From positions 1,865 to 65,864 of the forward strand of contig PFAD01000018.1 of the NCBI GenBank assembly GCA_002773795.1: DNA of 64,000 nt, in the 5' to 3' direction. Source of the DNA: Chlamydiae bacterium CG10_big_fil_rev_8_21_14_0_10_42_34. Lineage in GTDB: Bacteria; Chlamydiota; Chlamydiia; Chlamydiales; SM23-39. Both the position numbers and the translations under genes were made by a program. Of this stretch, positions 34,796 through 42,553 are shown in pieces. Below the pieces are notes generated by a model. That model made no database searches. It saw nothing but the letters and a program-made list of their open reading frames with translations, and had not been told where the DNA came from. The first letter of the stretch is position 1. Each line of letters begins with the position of its first letter.

Positions 34796-36076
34796 CTATT
34801 CTTCAGCAAGTGGCACCTGACGCAGCCCAAAATAGCTGTAAAAGAACCGATTGAACCACATTGGGAGCCATCCTTGCATTGGTTTGCGATACCCGGTTGC
34901 TTCAGCCACCTTCTCTTTGCCCGCTTGGTTTATATAAACTTGGCTAATCACAACCTCATCTTCATCGATAGTGAAACCCGAGGGGAAAATATCGAGCTCT
35001 GTCTCTGAGGCTGCAGTAATTGGGCCCGACAAGTTAGAATCAGCTCGGATCATGCACTTAAAGCGGTGCATATTGCCCGCATCAAATCTTAAAGTTGCCT
35101 CTTCTCTAGGCGCAAAGGAAAAAGCCAAATCAACACCTTCTGCATTTACTTGGCCCCTTATCTGATCAAGAACACTTTCAGGATCGATTGCATCGGTAAA
35201 AATGTGAATGAAGAAGTTATATTCTCCCTCATTTTTTTTCATTTCAATGACCCTATTTAATTCGCCGATATAAAAATTCAAAGAGGGCAGCTTTAGTGGG
35301 TGAAGCGTTTTTGTGTTATTATCGTCGTAATCTCCTCCATCGCGAATATGAAGAGCGATCGGATAAGCATCTTCTGGCAACTCGAGCTGCTCACTTTCTA
35401 TAGTAAGTAACTGACTCAAACGCACTTTATGCTGAGTCCAATCGGGATGGTACTTTGGCATAGAGCAGGCATCTCCTTCCTTTTCTATTTCTCTATAAAA
35501 AGATGCAAACGGCAGTAGATAAAGCACTGATTGCGTTTTGTCTGCACCTTTTAGAGCTTCAACTTGCTCTTGTGTATTTAAATAGACAACTTCACGGAAG
35601 TATTTAGGCCCTCTATTTTGCTCCATTTGGTCGAAGAAAAAAATTTCAGACCCCTTAAACGGCTTATAATAGAGCGGCATGTCCACCTCATCCGCTGCAA
35701 CCCTCGCCCTTAAATAAGTGACAGTGCGATCCCCGGTTCTACTAAACTGTTTTAAAATTAAGGGAATGTAGTCGCTTATTTCAGACTGAGATACTTTTTC
35801 GTCAAATTTTGCATATAAGTCCACAAGCTTTGAAGCTGCCCCCATACCCGCTAATCCAATCGATGGTGCAACAGCCAAGGTTGCTACGAAAAAAGCGGCG
35901 GAACGCTTAAAAACTTCGAATACCCGCTGACAGCCCTCCTGCTTACCATCCATAGCCGATATTGAGTATCCATAAGCCTCAACGCACTTTCTGATCGGCT
36001 CCATGAGGGTATCTCCCATCAAATCTTCATCTCCCATCGCAGTGGTTGCATTGTGTAAAAGGGCATCAACACTCAT
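34796..36076 (-). CDS. Fucosyltransferase-like protein (GT-B/O-FucT-type motifs), putative
   Basis: Not firmly recognised. The 426-residue protein has one hydrophobic segment at about 59-80 and a C-terminal half resembling alpha-1,2- or O-fucosyltransferases: ALHIRDGGDYDD at 241-252 (compare the family's H-x-R-x-G-D-Y), FFIHIFTDAIDPE at 288-300, and HRFKCMIRADSNLSGPITAA at 337-356 (compare the donor-binding C-x-x-x-I-x-x-x-S-S/N-x-S). No signal peptide. It lies divergently from the alpha/beta hydrolase and converges with cyclin copy A. It may modify a host or self glycoprotein; confidence in the fold is moderate, in the substrate none. Confidence 0.6.
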   Translation of the reverse strand: MSVDALLHNATTAMGDEDLMGDTLMEPIRKCVEAYGYSISAMDGKQEGCQRVFEVFKRSAAFFVATLAVAPSIGLAGMGAASKLVDLYAKFDEKVSQSEISDYIPLILKQFSRTGDRTVTYLRARVAADEVDMPLYYKPFKGSEIFFFDQMEQNRGPKYFREVVYLNTQEQVEALKGADKTQSVLYLLPFASFYREIEKEGDACSMPKYHPDWTQHKVRLSQLLTIESEQLELPEDAYPIALHIRDGGDYDDNNTKTLHPLKLPSLNFYIGELNRVIEMKKNEGEYNFFIHIFTDAIDPESVLDQIRGQVNAEGVDLAFSFAPREEATLRFDAGNMHRFKCMIRADSNLSGPITAASETELDIFPSGFTIDEDEVVISQVYINQAGKEKVAEATGYRKPMQGWLPMWFNRFFYSYFGLRQVPLAEE

Positions 36077-36184
36077 AAATCCTCACATTTTTTTGGCGGA
36101 CAGTTTACAGAATCCACAAAATACTTTCAATCATTTTTCACAATCGATAGACTCTTTCACCGACCCCTTCAGAAGGAGAAAAAC

Positions 36185-37192
36185 ATGAAAGTCAACTCGC
36201 CACTACCCCCTACCCATCCACTGATCAATCCTACCAACCAATCTCCAAGCTGCCTAACCAAGCTCTTTAAATGCACTATTGAGCCCTTCGTCGGATCGAT
36301 TATAAAAATTTCCCTTTACCGCTCGGCCTACCTTAGAGAGGGATTCTCCAAATGGATCGTTTTGCCCATAGTAAGAAAAATTGGCAACTGCTGGCTTGAG
36401 GCCGAAAACCTTCCCGCGATGTTCACCTCTTTCGACAAAAAAAGGCTCGACGATACGGAAGCAAGCCTTTTACAAATTGGCGAAAAAACGATCCTAAAAG
36501 TGGATGAAGAGAGATCGATCCCTTTTGTCCATTTTCAAAAAGACAAAAACAACCGGTCCACTTGCGTCCTTTACCTCAATGGATTTGGCCTCCCCTATCA
36601 GACAGCAAAAAACTTTATCCATAAGCATCTCGATGAAGACTTTGATTTTGCCGTCTTTGAGTGGGGAAATAAGGTCTCAATGCAAGGTTTTGTCGAAGAC
36701 GCAGAGGCTGCCTATCAAGCTCTCATTGAAAAAGGATACCAACCCAATCAAATCAAGGTTTTGGGCTATTGCGGAACAACTTACGTTGCAACTTACTTAA
36801 AAGCAAAACACCACCAAGAAGGGCTCGATGCCATCTTGGTTGATCCCCACACCTCTTTTCGAGAAGTGGTAGATCAAGCAAATCCGATTGGGAAATATGG
36901 GGTAGGCGCGATCGCAACCGAAGAGTACGATCTCGACAACATCAATACGCTCAGCCATTTGAAACACACAGGTGCATCTACATGTCTTGTCATCGATCCT
37001 GAAAACTTAATCACCCCACCAGACACTGTTGAGCGCTTACAAAATGCACTTGCGCAAAGTGGAGTTACAACAATCCGAACTCAAGGGAAGATGAATAAGC
37101 AATTTAATACCCCTGAAATCTGGAACCAGTACATTCAGTTTCTACGTCGCGACCAATTGCAACAAGAAGAGATGAAAGAACAAGACCTTTAG
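36185..37192 (+). CDS. Alpha/beta-hydrolase-like protein with cysteine at the nucleophile position
   Basis: In this 335-residue protein the core from about 112 to 320 has an alpha/beta hydrolase layout: VLYLNGFG (oxyanion region, 128-135), DFAVFEWGNKVSMQGFVEDA, and the nucleophile elbow VLGYCGTTYVATY with Cys 196 where Ser is usual (pattern G-x-C-x-T). A possible acid is Asp 271 in LVIDPENLI. I see no histidine at the usual place after it, so the triad may be incomplete. AGGAG lies 6 bases before the ATG. A partial copy of residues about 59-117 is at 37891-38081. Function unknown; a thioesterase, dienelactone-hydrolase-like or effector role is possible. Confidence 0.62.
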   Translation: MKVNSPLPPTHPLINPTNQSPSCLTKLFKCTIEPFVGSIIKISLYRSAYLREGFSKWIVLPIVRKIGNCWLEAENLPAMFTSFDKKRLDDTEASLLQIGEKTILKVDEERSIPFVHFQKDKNNRSTCVLYLNGFGLPYQTAKNFIHKHLDEDFDFAVFEWGNKVSMQGFVEDAEAAYQALIEKGYQPNQIKVLGYCGTTYVATYLKAKHHQEGLDAILVDPHTSFREVVDQANPIGKYGVGAIATEEYDLDNINTLSHLKHTGASTCLVIDPENLITPPDTVERLQNALAQSGVTTIRTQGKMNKQFNTPEIWNQYIQFLRRDQLQQEEMKEQDL

Positions 37193-37397
37193 AAAGATTG
37201 AGCTGGGTAAAAAAGGGTTGTAACAAAGCACATCCCCAAGCGCTCCATCTCTTCGATCGAAGAGATATTGAGCTTAGGCGTACAGGCAAAGATATTCGAT
37301 AGCCTACAAGTAGTAAACCCATATGCTGCAAGGGCATGAGCAGCCTCTGTTGCATATCCATTCTTCCGATGAGGGGGGTATGAAAAATACGGCAGGA
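37191..37397 (-). pseudogene. C-terminal remnant of a GNAT acetyltransferase
   Basis: On the minus strand one frame reads YPPHRKNGYATEAAHALAAY and then GFTTCRLSNIFACTPKLN, ending FYPAQSF before a TAA at 37193-37191. R-K-x-G-Y-A-T-E-A is the acetyl-CoA-binding motif of GNAT acetyltransferases. The N-terminal half is missing: the frame is closed by a TGA just inside the cupin gene and has no usable start. About 65 residues remain, so it is a remnant. Confidence 0.65.
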
Positions 37398-37418
37398 AGA
37401 AGAGATGAAAGAGGAATC

Positions 37419-37775
37419 TTAAGGACGTTCAGTTAAAGAGAGCTTATCAAGCCATTCTTGTCTTATAGGGCTAAATATTTCTAATACCTCGCTGTCTTCA
37501 ATCACTTCACAACTATGTACAATTTTTGAGGGAATTAGAATAGCATTCCCTGCATCTATAATGTACGTTTGATCATGAATTGTAAACTTAAGCTTTCCTC
37601 GTAAAACAAGTGTTAACTGCTCATTTTCATGAGCATCATTCATTGCAACATGTCCTTGCTTGATTCTGTGCTCTACAAGCATCAGTTTTTCTCCTGCAAT
37701 AAAGCGAGAGGAAACCTTTGGCAATAGAGGGTGGAAAGGCGCCTTTGAAAATTCAATAATTTGAGCGGACTTCAT
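37419..37775 (-). CDS. Single-domain cupin protein
   Basis: A small beta-barrel protein of 118 residues. The first cupin motif contains HENEQLTLVLRGKLKF with His and Glu metal ligands, and the second contains AILIPSKIVHSCEV with the His. Such proteins bind a metal and may be sugar isomerases, dioxygenases or small-molecule sensors; the activity cannot be told. Just downstream is a GNAT remnant on the same strand, so this may be what is left of a two-gene unit. Confidence 0.8.
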   Translation of the reverse strand: MKSAQIIEFSKAPFHPLLPKVSSRFIAGEKLMLVEHRIKQGHVAMNDAHENEQLTLVLRGKLKFTIHDQTYIIDAGNAILIPSKIVHSCEVIEDSEVLEIFSPIRQEWLDKLSLTERP

Positions 37776-37890
37776 ATTTTTAAATAAAATTTTTCAGAAT
37801 TTCTCAAAAGAGACCTTTCTTAGAGAACAGCTCTCATATAATTGAAATTTTCTGATTGTTTAAAAGTACCTGACTTTTTTTCCTCATAGG

Positions 37891-38081
37891 TCATTTTGCC
37901 CATAGTAAAAATAATTGGCAATCTCTGGCTTCACTCTGAAGGCCATCCCTCGATGTTTACCTCTTTCGACAAGGAAAGACTGGACAATACGGAGACAACC
38001 CTTTTAAAAATCTGCCATAAAACAATCCTAAAAGCGTCTGAAGAGAGATCGATTCCTTTTACTTATTTTTTTTGTGTATAG
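37891..38081 (+). pseudogene. Truncated second copy of the alpha/beta-hydrolase-like gene
   Basis: The frame reads MPIVKIIGNLWLHSEGHPSM, then FTSFDKERLDNTETTLLKI and EERSIPFTYFFCV before a stop. It matches residues about 59-117 of the protein at 36185-37192 (LPIVRKIGNCWLEAENLPAM, FTSFDKKRLDDTEASLLQI, EERSIPFVHF). Similarity begins abruptly at 37891 and ends near 38066, so this is a duplicated fragment without the catalytic part. Confidence 0.75.
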
Positions 38082-38131
38082 AAAACTTGTTCTTGATAGA
38101 CTGCCGAAAACGTTACTTTTAAGATCGATGA

Positions 38132-38431
38132 ATGAACATTTTGATTCTCCTCCCAGCACTACTGGTATGTATCTATGTCCTGTTAGCCTATAAATCCTTT
38201 TTTCAATCAATGACCTACTCCCAAAATTTACTGCAACAATATCAAAATGACTCTCAGAAAACCAGAAAGACAGACATTCATTTGTACGTAGTTATTCCAG
38301 CATATCAAGAGCAAAATATAATACAAAAAACCCTTGATTATTTTTGTAAGATCCTTTTTTCACAAAATATTTCCAATACAACTCTTATAGTTGCATTGGA
38401 TGGTAAAGAAAAAAAAATCACAAAGGAATAA
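38132..38431 (+). CDS. N-terminal piece of a GT2 glycosyltransferase, split by frameshift at an A9 tract
   Basis: 99 codons encoding one N-terminal membrane helix (MNILILLPALLVCIYVLLAY) and the start of a family 2 glycosyltransferase domain (LYVVIPAYQEQNIIQKTL). The frame stops at 38429-38431, shortly after a run of nine A at 38409-38417. With one extra A (or two fewer) the frame would run without a stop into the piece at 38479-39477. Either the gene is broken, or slippage at the A tract restores the protein in some cells or transcripts. Confidence 0.75.
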   Translation: MNILILLPALLVCIYVLLAYKSFFQSMTYSQNLLQQYQNDSQKTRKTDIHLYVVIPAYQEQNIIQKTLDYFCKILFSQNISNTTLIVALDGKEKKITKE

Positions 38432-38478
38432 CGACAAAGCAAATCATCGAAGTTTATCGCAAAAACCATCCGCAGCTT

Positions 38479-39477
38479 ATGGATCTCCTTCGACTTGTTG
38501 AATATTGTGGAACGGGTCGAAGCCGAGCTAAACAACTCAATGAAGTATTGCACTGGATCGACCAATCAACGAAAGACCAAATGCTCGATCCAAACCAAGT
38601 ATGGGTTGCTGTCTACGACGCAGATTCAAGGCCGCATCCTAAAACTTTTGATTATTTTTTATGGAAAATACAAAAGAATAAAGAATTGAAAGCCTTTCAG
38701 CAAACAATCGATTATCGACTCAATGAAAAATCACTCATCAAAAATCCCACTCTTTGGGCAAACAGTATTCATCATACTGCCCGATGCTACCTATCTGAAA
38801 TACCTTTATTCCTCAACTCAAATGCGCGCATTCAAAAGGGGAAAAAATCGAATTATCCCCCTTACTATATGGGCCATGGGGAGTTTATTCGTCTAGATCT
38901 CCTAAAACAAGTTGGTGGATTTCCAAATGAGGGCTTCTGTGACGGAATTCAATTAGGATTTGTGGTTACTCTATGCGATCAAGCAACTGAAATCATCCCC
39001 TATCCTGATTTTTGTGAGTCACCAGCTTCCCTAAGCTCCATGATTGAACAACATAGTATGTGGTTTACAGGTCTTCTTTCGGTTTTTTCTCATATTCTTC
39101 GTAATAAAAAAGGGTCTCTTCTCGCTTTAAGGCAGTGCCTTTTTTATCTAGGGCAATCGACTATTTGGTTTATATGCCCTTTATTCTTTTTCACTCTTTT
39201 TCTGGCTTGTTTCCATCAATTCCTTGGCAATCCGTTTGCAATCATCTCATTCATTTTAATTTCTGGATCTATCCTAGCCTATATTCGATTGATCGGGCGG
39301 GTTTCTTTAGAGCTAGACAAAACTTTCTCTCGTGAAGGAGTTGGTGCTATAAAATCTTGGGGGTGGGTGATTCTATCAATTTCAGCAAGATCAATTGGCC
39401 CTTGGGTATCAATTTTTCGCTTGCTTAAGCGCAAAGTGTTTAATCACCCGTTAAACTTTCGAAAAATGCCTAGGTAA
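38479..39477 (+). CDS. C-terminal piece of the GT2 glycosyltransferase, membrane anchored
   Basis: 332 codons. It contains the metal-binding D-x-D of family 2 enzymes (VAVYDADSRPHPKTFDYF), an acceptor-side segment YYMGHGEFIRLDLLKQVGGF, PNEGFCDGIQLGF, and three C-terminal hydrophobic segments from about 205. The family resembles membrane processive GTs. Translation of this piece alone from the ATG at 38479 would lack the nucleotide-binding strand, so it is probably inactive unless the A9 frameshift upstream is bypassed. It is followed after 3 bases by a flippase gene. Confidence 0.75.
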   Translation: MDLLRLVEYCGTGRSRAKQLNEVLHWIDQSTKDQMLDPNQVWVAVYDADSRPHPKTFDYFLWKIQKNKELKAFQQTIDYRLNEKSLIKNPTLWANSIHHTARCYLSEIPLFLNSNARIQKGKKSNYPPYYMGHGEFIRLDLLKQVGGFPNEGFCDGIQLGFVVTLCDQATEIIPYPDFCESPASLSSMIEQHSMWFTGLLSVFSHILRNKKGSLLALRQCLFYLGQSTIWFICPLFFFTLFLACFHQFLGNPFAIISFILISGSILAYIRLIGRVSLELDKTFSREGVGAIKSWGWVILSISARSIGPWVSIFRLLKRKVFNHPLNFRKMPR

Positions 39478-39480
39478 GCA

Positions 39481-40773
39481 ATGCCCCAGTCAATAGACTT
39501 CAAGAATAAATTCAAACATTTACGCGATACTCTTGTGGTAATCGCAATGCTTTTCGCCGGTTTTTGCGTGAGTTATTTACTCAATATTTACATCTCTCAA
39601 TGGATCGGAGTAGAAAAATATGGTGACTTTTCTATCGTTCGATCGATAGTCAATATTCTAACTCCTATTATTCTAATGGGAGGAATAGAATCAGTCTTTA
39701 AGTTTATCCCCTATTATCGAGTTCATCATCCTGAACTTTTAAAAGGTTATCTCTATTTTTTTCTTCTTATAGGAACTCTATTTCTCGTTCTATTTGGAAT
39801 CCTAAGCCTCTTTTTTTTAGTTTTTTCTTCTATGAACGATACACTTTTGAATATGATTTTGGTCTTTTTATGGCTCATCCCAGCAAGCGCCATATTAGTT
39901 TTATTGGGAAGAACTTTACAAAGCTATGACAAACCGATTTTTACTTCCTTTATGTATTCAATTTGTCTGCCTGGCCTTACTCTTTTTTTTGGTTTTTGGA
40001 TTTATTCTATACAAAATCAGATCAATCTTTGGGAAATTCTTACAATCTATGGCTTGGCGATGCTTGCGATTAGTATCGTATTTGCTTGGTTAATATACAA
40101 ATACCTTTTACATGATTTTAATAGAGTAACCCCTAACTACAGAAAGAAAGCTTGGATCCAAACCTCATTACAGCTTGCATCATATGTCATTCCACTTGAA
40201 ATTCTCAATCAGACAAATTTAATTCTATTAGGGATTTTTGATCCTAACAAACGGACTGTTGGAATCTTCGCTGCTATTCTTGTAATATCAACCCTCCAGT
40301 GGAAAATTTATCAAGCAGTTAAAATCGTATTCAGCCCTATAATTAATCCCGCAGTTCACAGCAATGATCATTCTTTATTAAGAACTTTATTCCGAAGAAG
40401 TACCTTGAATTTGATTTCGATAGTCATTCCAACAACAGTGTTACTGGTTCTCTTTTCCAGACCTCTTTTACAGTTATTTGGAGAAGCGTACACAGAAGCC
40501 ACACTGCCGTTTACAATTCTTATCATTAGTAAAGGAATTTCGATTTGCTTTGGGATGTCTTCAGTATTTTTACAATACAGTCATTATCATCGATCGACAA
40601 TCTTGCCATCAACTACCCTTTTATTGGTCAATATTGTGCTTTGCTTGTTCCTCATTCCCCCATATGGAATTTTGGGAGCTACAATCGCTCTTGCAGTCAC
40701 TCGTCTCGCACTCGAAATATGGTATACAATTTTGATGGTTCACAAAAAAATGTTAAAGGTAAAGTCATGCTGA
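39481..40773 (+). CDS. Wzx-like polysaccharide flippase (MATE/PST superfamily)
   Basis: Predicted to flip lipid-linked oligosaccharide across the inner membrane. The 430-residue protein has about 12 hydrophobic segments. The N-terminus LRDTLVVIAMLFAGFCVSYL, then SQWIGVEKYGDFSIVRSI, is typical of O-antigen/oligosaccharide exporters (Y-G-x-F/Y-x-x-x-x-x-x). It starts 3 bases after the GT2 gene and overlaps the nucleotidyltransferase gene by 7 bases (ATGCTGA), so the three form an operon for some glycan. Confidence 0.83.
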   Translation: MPQSIDFKNKFKHLRDTLVVIAMLFAGFCVSYLLNIYISQWIGVEKYGDFSIVRSIVNILTPIILMGGIESVFKFIPYYRVHHPELLKGYLYFFLLIGTLFLVLFGILSLFFLVFSSMNDTLLNMILVFLWLIPASAILVLLGRTLQSYDKPIFTSFMYSICLPGLTLFFGFWIYSIQNQINLWEILTIYGLAMLAISIVFAWLIYKYLLHDFNRVTPNYRKKAWIQTSLQLASYVIPLEILNQTNLILLGIFDPNKRTVGIFAAILVISTLQWKIYQAVKIVFSPIINPAVHSNDHSLLRTLFRRSTLNLISIVIPTTVLLVLFSRPLLQLFGEAYTEATLPFTILIISKGISICFGMSSVFLQYSHYHRSTILPSTTLLLVNIVLCLFLIPPYGILGATIALAVTRLALEIWYTILMVHKKMLKVKSC

Positions 40774-41438
40774 ATGAAAACGATTCCCTCCAAACAATCT
40801 GCGAATTTATCAAAAAAGAACACTCCTGCAAAGCAATCATTTTATACGGTTCTCGTGCAAAAAAAACCGCTTCTCCTAAGAGCGATTACGACTTAGCAAT
40901 TGTGCGTGATTCTAACTCTAAAGAACTTCTCTATAGGCAACTTATTAATCCATTCAACTTAGAACTCGATTGCGTTTTTATTCCCCTTAAACGCGTTCAT
41001 GCATTTTTAGAGCAAAAACATGCAAAATATGATGAGCCCTTCAGGTACTTTTACAAGGGGAAAAACATCGATCAGACAACTTCGATTGGAAAACAGCTAA
41101 TCGATAAAATCGAATATTTCATTAAATCAGGTCCTAAACCCATTTCTGAAGGAGATAAACAAGAACGAGTCAGATGGCTTAATAAAATGCTGAACAGATC
41201 TTATATCCACACTCCAGTTTATCAGTTCCGCAAATATGAATTTTTTACCCATCTTCTATACAATTATTTTTATCTCCGAGATCGATGGTACCTCGGGGCA
41301 AAAGAAAGTTTCTTGCAACTTGAAGAACAGGATCCAAAAACCTATGATGCCTTCTTACAAATCATGAATGGCAATTTCAAAGATGAAGACTTAATTAACC
41401 TTTTAACAAAAATCCAAAATTATCAATCAAATATATAG
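40767..41438 (+). CDS. Pol-beta-type nucleotidyltransferase domain protein
   Basis: Start at the ATG at 40767 (MLNENDSLQTICEFIKKEH), with AAAGG 8 bases upstream; the frame is open much further back but only inside the flippase gene. It has 224 residues. Residues about 25-60 hold the minimal nucleotidyltransferase motif ILYGSRAKKTASPKSDYDLA (G-S then D-x-D). The rest is helical and unrecognised. Such proteins can be toxin-antitoxin parts (MNT of HEPN/MNT) or modify small molecules. Here it is last in a GT2-flippase operon, so a glycan-related role is equally possible. Confidence 0.75.
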   Translation: MLNENDSLQTICEFIKKEHSCKAIILYGSRAKKTASPKSDYDLAIVRDSNSKELLYRQLINPFNLELDCVFIPLKRVHAFLEQKHAKYDEPFRYFYKGKNIDQTTSIGKQLIDKIEYFIKSGPKPISEGDKQERVRWLNKMLNRSYIHTPVYQFRKYEFFTHLLYNYFYLRDRWYLGAKESFLQLEEQDPKTYDAFLQIMNGNFKDEDLINLLTKIQNYQSNI

Positions 41439-41905
41439 ATTTTAAAAGCACACGAACCTATCCCAATAGGGTGTGCACTTTTTCACCTGCCAATTTTTTT
41501 GCGAGACGTCCTAAATCTTCAAGTCTATTTCGTATTGGTCATTCAAGCAAAAAAAATTGAGAAAGATGGGCTTAAGCAAAGAATCCGGGACGCAAGCATC
41601 GATCAAAAGATCTATAAGAAGTATGCAAACAAGTAGAATGAACAAATCGATTTCAACAACCCTATCGAAACCGTAAGAGAGGGCCGCTCACCGGATAGAA
41701 AGGCTGCCCTAATCACTAAAAAGTCACCTTCTTGCACGCTTCTCTAGCATCCAACACAGCCATCTGAATAAGAACTTAAGGGGATGTTTTTTTCAAAAAT
41801 TTCGAACACCTAAAAGAACCAAAAAATTGTCCTTCAAATTTAAGAAAAACAAAGGAATAATACCTTACGCAATAAAATTAACATACCAGCAAAAAACATA
41901 ATTAA
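41439..41905. other. Gene-poor stretch, 467 bases, holding a decayed cyclin copy
   Basis: No intact gene. The only recognisable content is the cyclin-family remnant at 41529-41747. Sequence after it (41748-41905) is AT rich and must contain the promoter of cyclin copy B; I see no convincing promoter elements. Confidence 0.6.
41529..41747 (+). pseudogene. Decayed third cyclin-CaaX copy
   Basis: One frame reads FVLVIQAKKIEKD (compare FVISQKMILD in copy A), then, after loss of the middle of the cyclin fold, DASIDQKIYKKYANK (compare DASIGQTTYKKYVTA in copy B), a TAG at 41634, NEQIDFNNPIE, and finally KKSPSCTLL before TAG at 41745. The end keeps the P-S-C-a-a-X tail of the two intact copies. The internal stop, deletion and lack of a start mark it as dead. 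Confidence 0.6.
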
Positions 41906-42553
41906 ATGTTCATAAAAAACTTTTCCGATTTCCTTGAGCAAGTATCGAATAAGCCCTATCCCGATGCAGAAAACCCTTTGATTGTAGATCCCTTTCGAAT
42001 CGAAACTCCAGTACCTCTAAAGACCTACGTTCAAAGACTTTCTGACTTAGGAGGCCTTGAAGAACAAGCTTTCAAGCGCATTTGTATAACAACACAGATT
42101 TACATAGACAAAATCGCCCCTTCTTCAAAGATACTCCTGTCCCCTGACACGATTCATTTAATCTTTGGGACCGCATTTGCCATTTCGCAAAAAATGATTT
42201 TTGATGAACCTTGGGACAACTCTTTTTGCTCAAAGCTGCTGGGCATTCCCCTTAAAAGGCTCAATCACATTGAACTGGCTTTCTTTAAAGCTCTTCAATG
42301 GGATGCGAGTATCGGTCAAACCACCTATAAGAAATATGTGACCGCTTGGAATGAACTCTTTCCTGAAGATGAGCAAATTGCTCCAGAAGAACCGGTTCAT
42401 ACGCTTGTCGTTAACACATCTAGAGAAGGTCAAATACAATTGAGAATGTTTTCCCTACTCGAAGACCATCTCAACCCAAACAAAGCACCGCCACCTGAAA
42501 AAAAAGCTTCAGGAAGTATCGAAAAGTGCTCCCCTTCTTGCATCCTTCTCTAA
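41906..42553 (+). CDS. Eukaryotic-type cyclin (Pho80/Pcl-like) with C-terminal CaaX box, copy B
   Basis: A 215-residue paralogue of the protein at 34005-34763. The cyclin fold spans about 35-150: LKTYVQRLSDLGGLEEQAF, IYIDKIAPSSKILLSPDTIH, LIFGTAFAISQKMIFD, LLGIPLKRLNHIELAFF. The variable tail ends CSPSCILL: CILL is a good C-a-a-X box whose final Leu favours geranylgeranylation in eukaryotes, and a second Cys four residues before it could be acylated. No Shine-Dalgarno sequence is evident before the ATG. A decayed copy lies 158 bases upstream. A role as a host-membrane-bound CDK regulator is inferred from fold and tail. Confidence 0.82.
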   Translation: MFIKNFSDFLEQVSNKPYPDAENPLIVDPFRIETPVPLKTYVQRLSDLGGLEEQAFKRICITTQIYIDKIAPSSKILLSPDTIHLIFGTAFAISQKMIFDEPWDNSFCSKLLGIPLKRLNHIELAFFKALQWDASIGQTTYKKYVTAWNELFPEDEQIAPEEPVHTLVVNTSREGQIQLRMFSLLEDHLNPNKAPPPEKKASGSIEKCSPSCILL

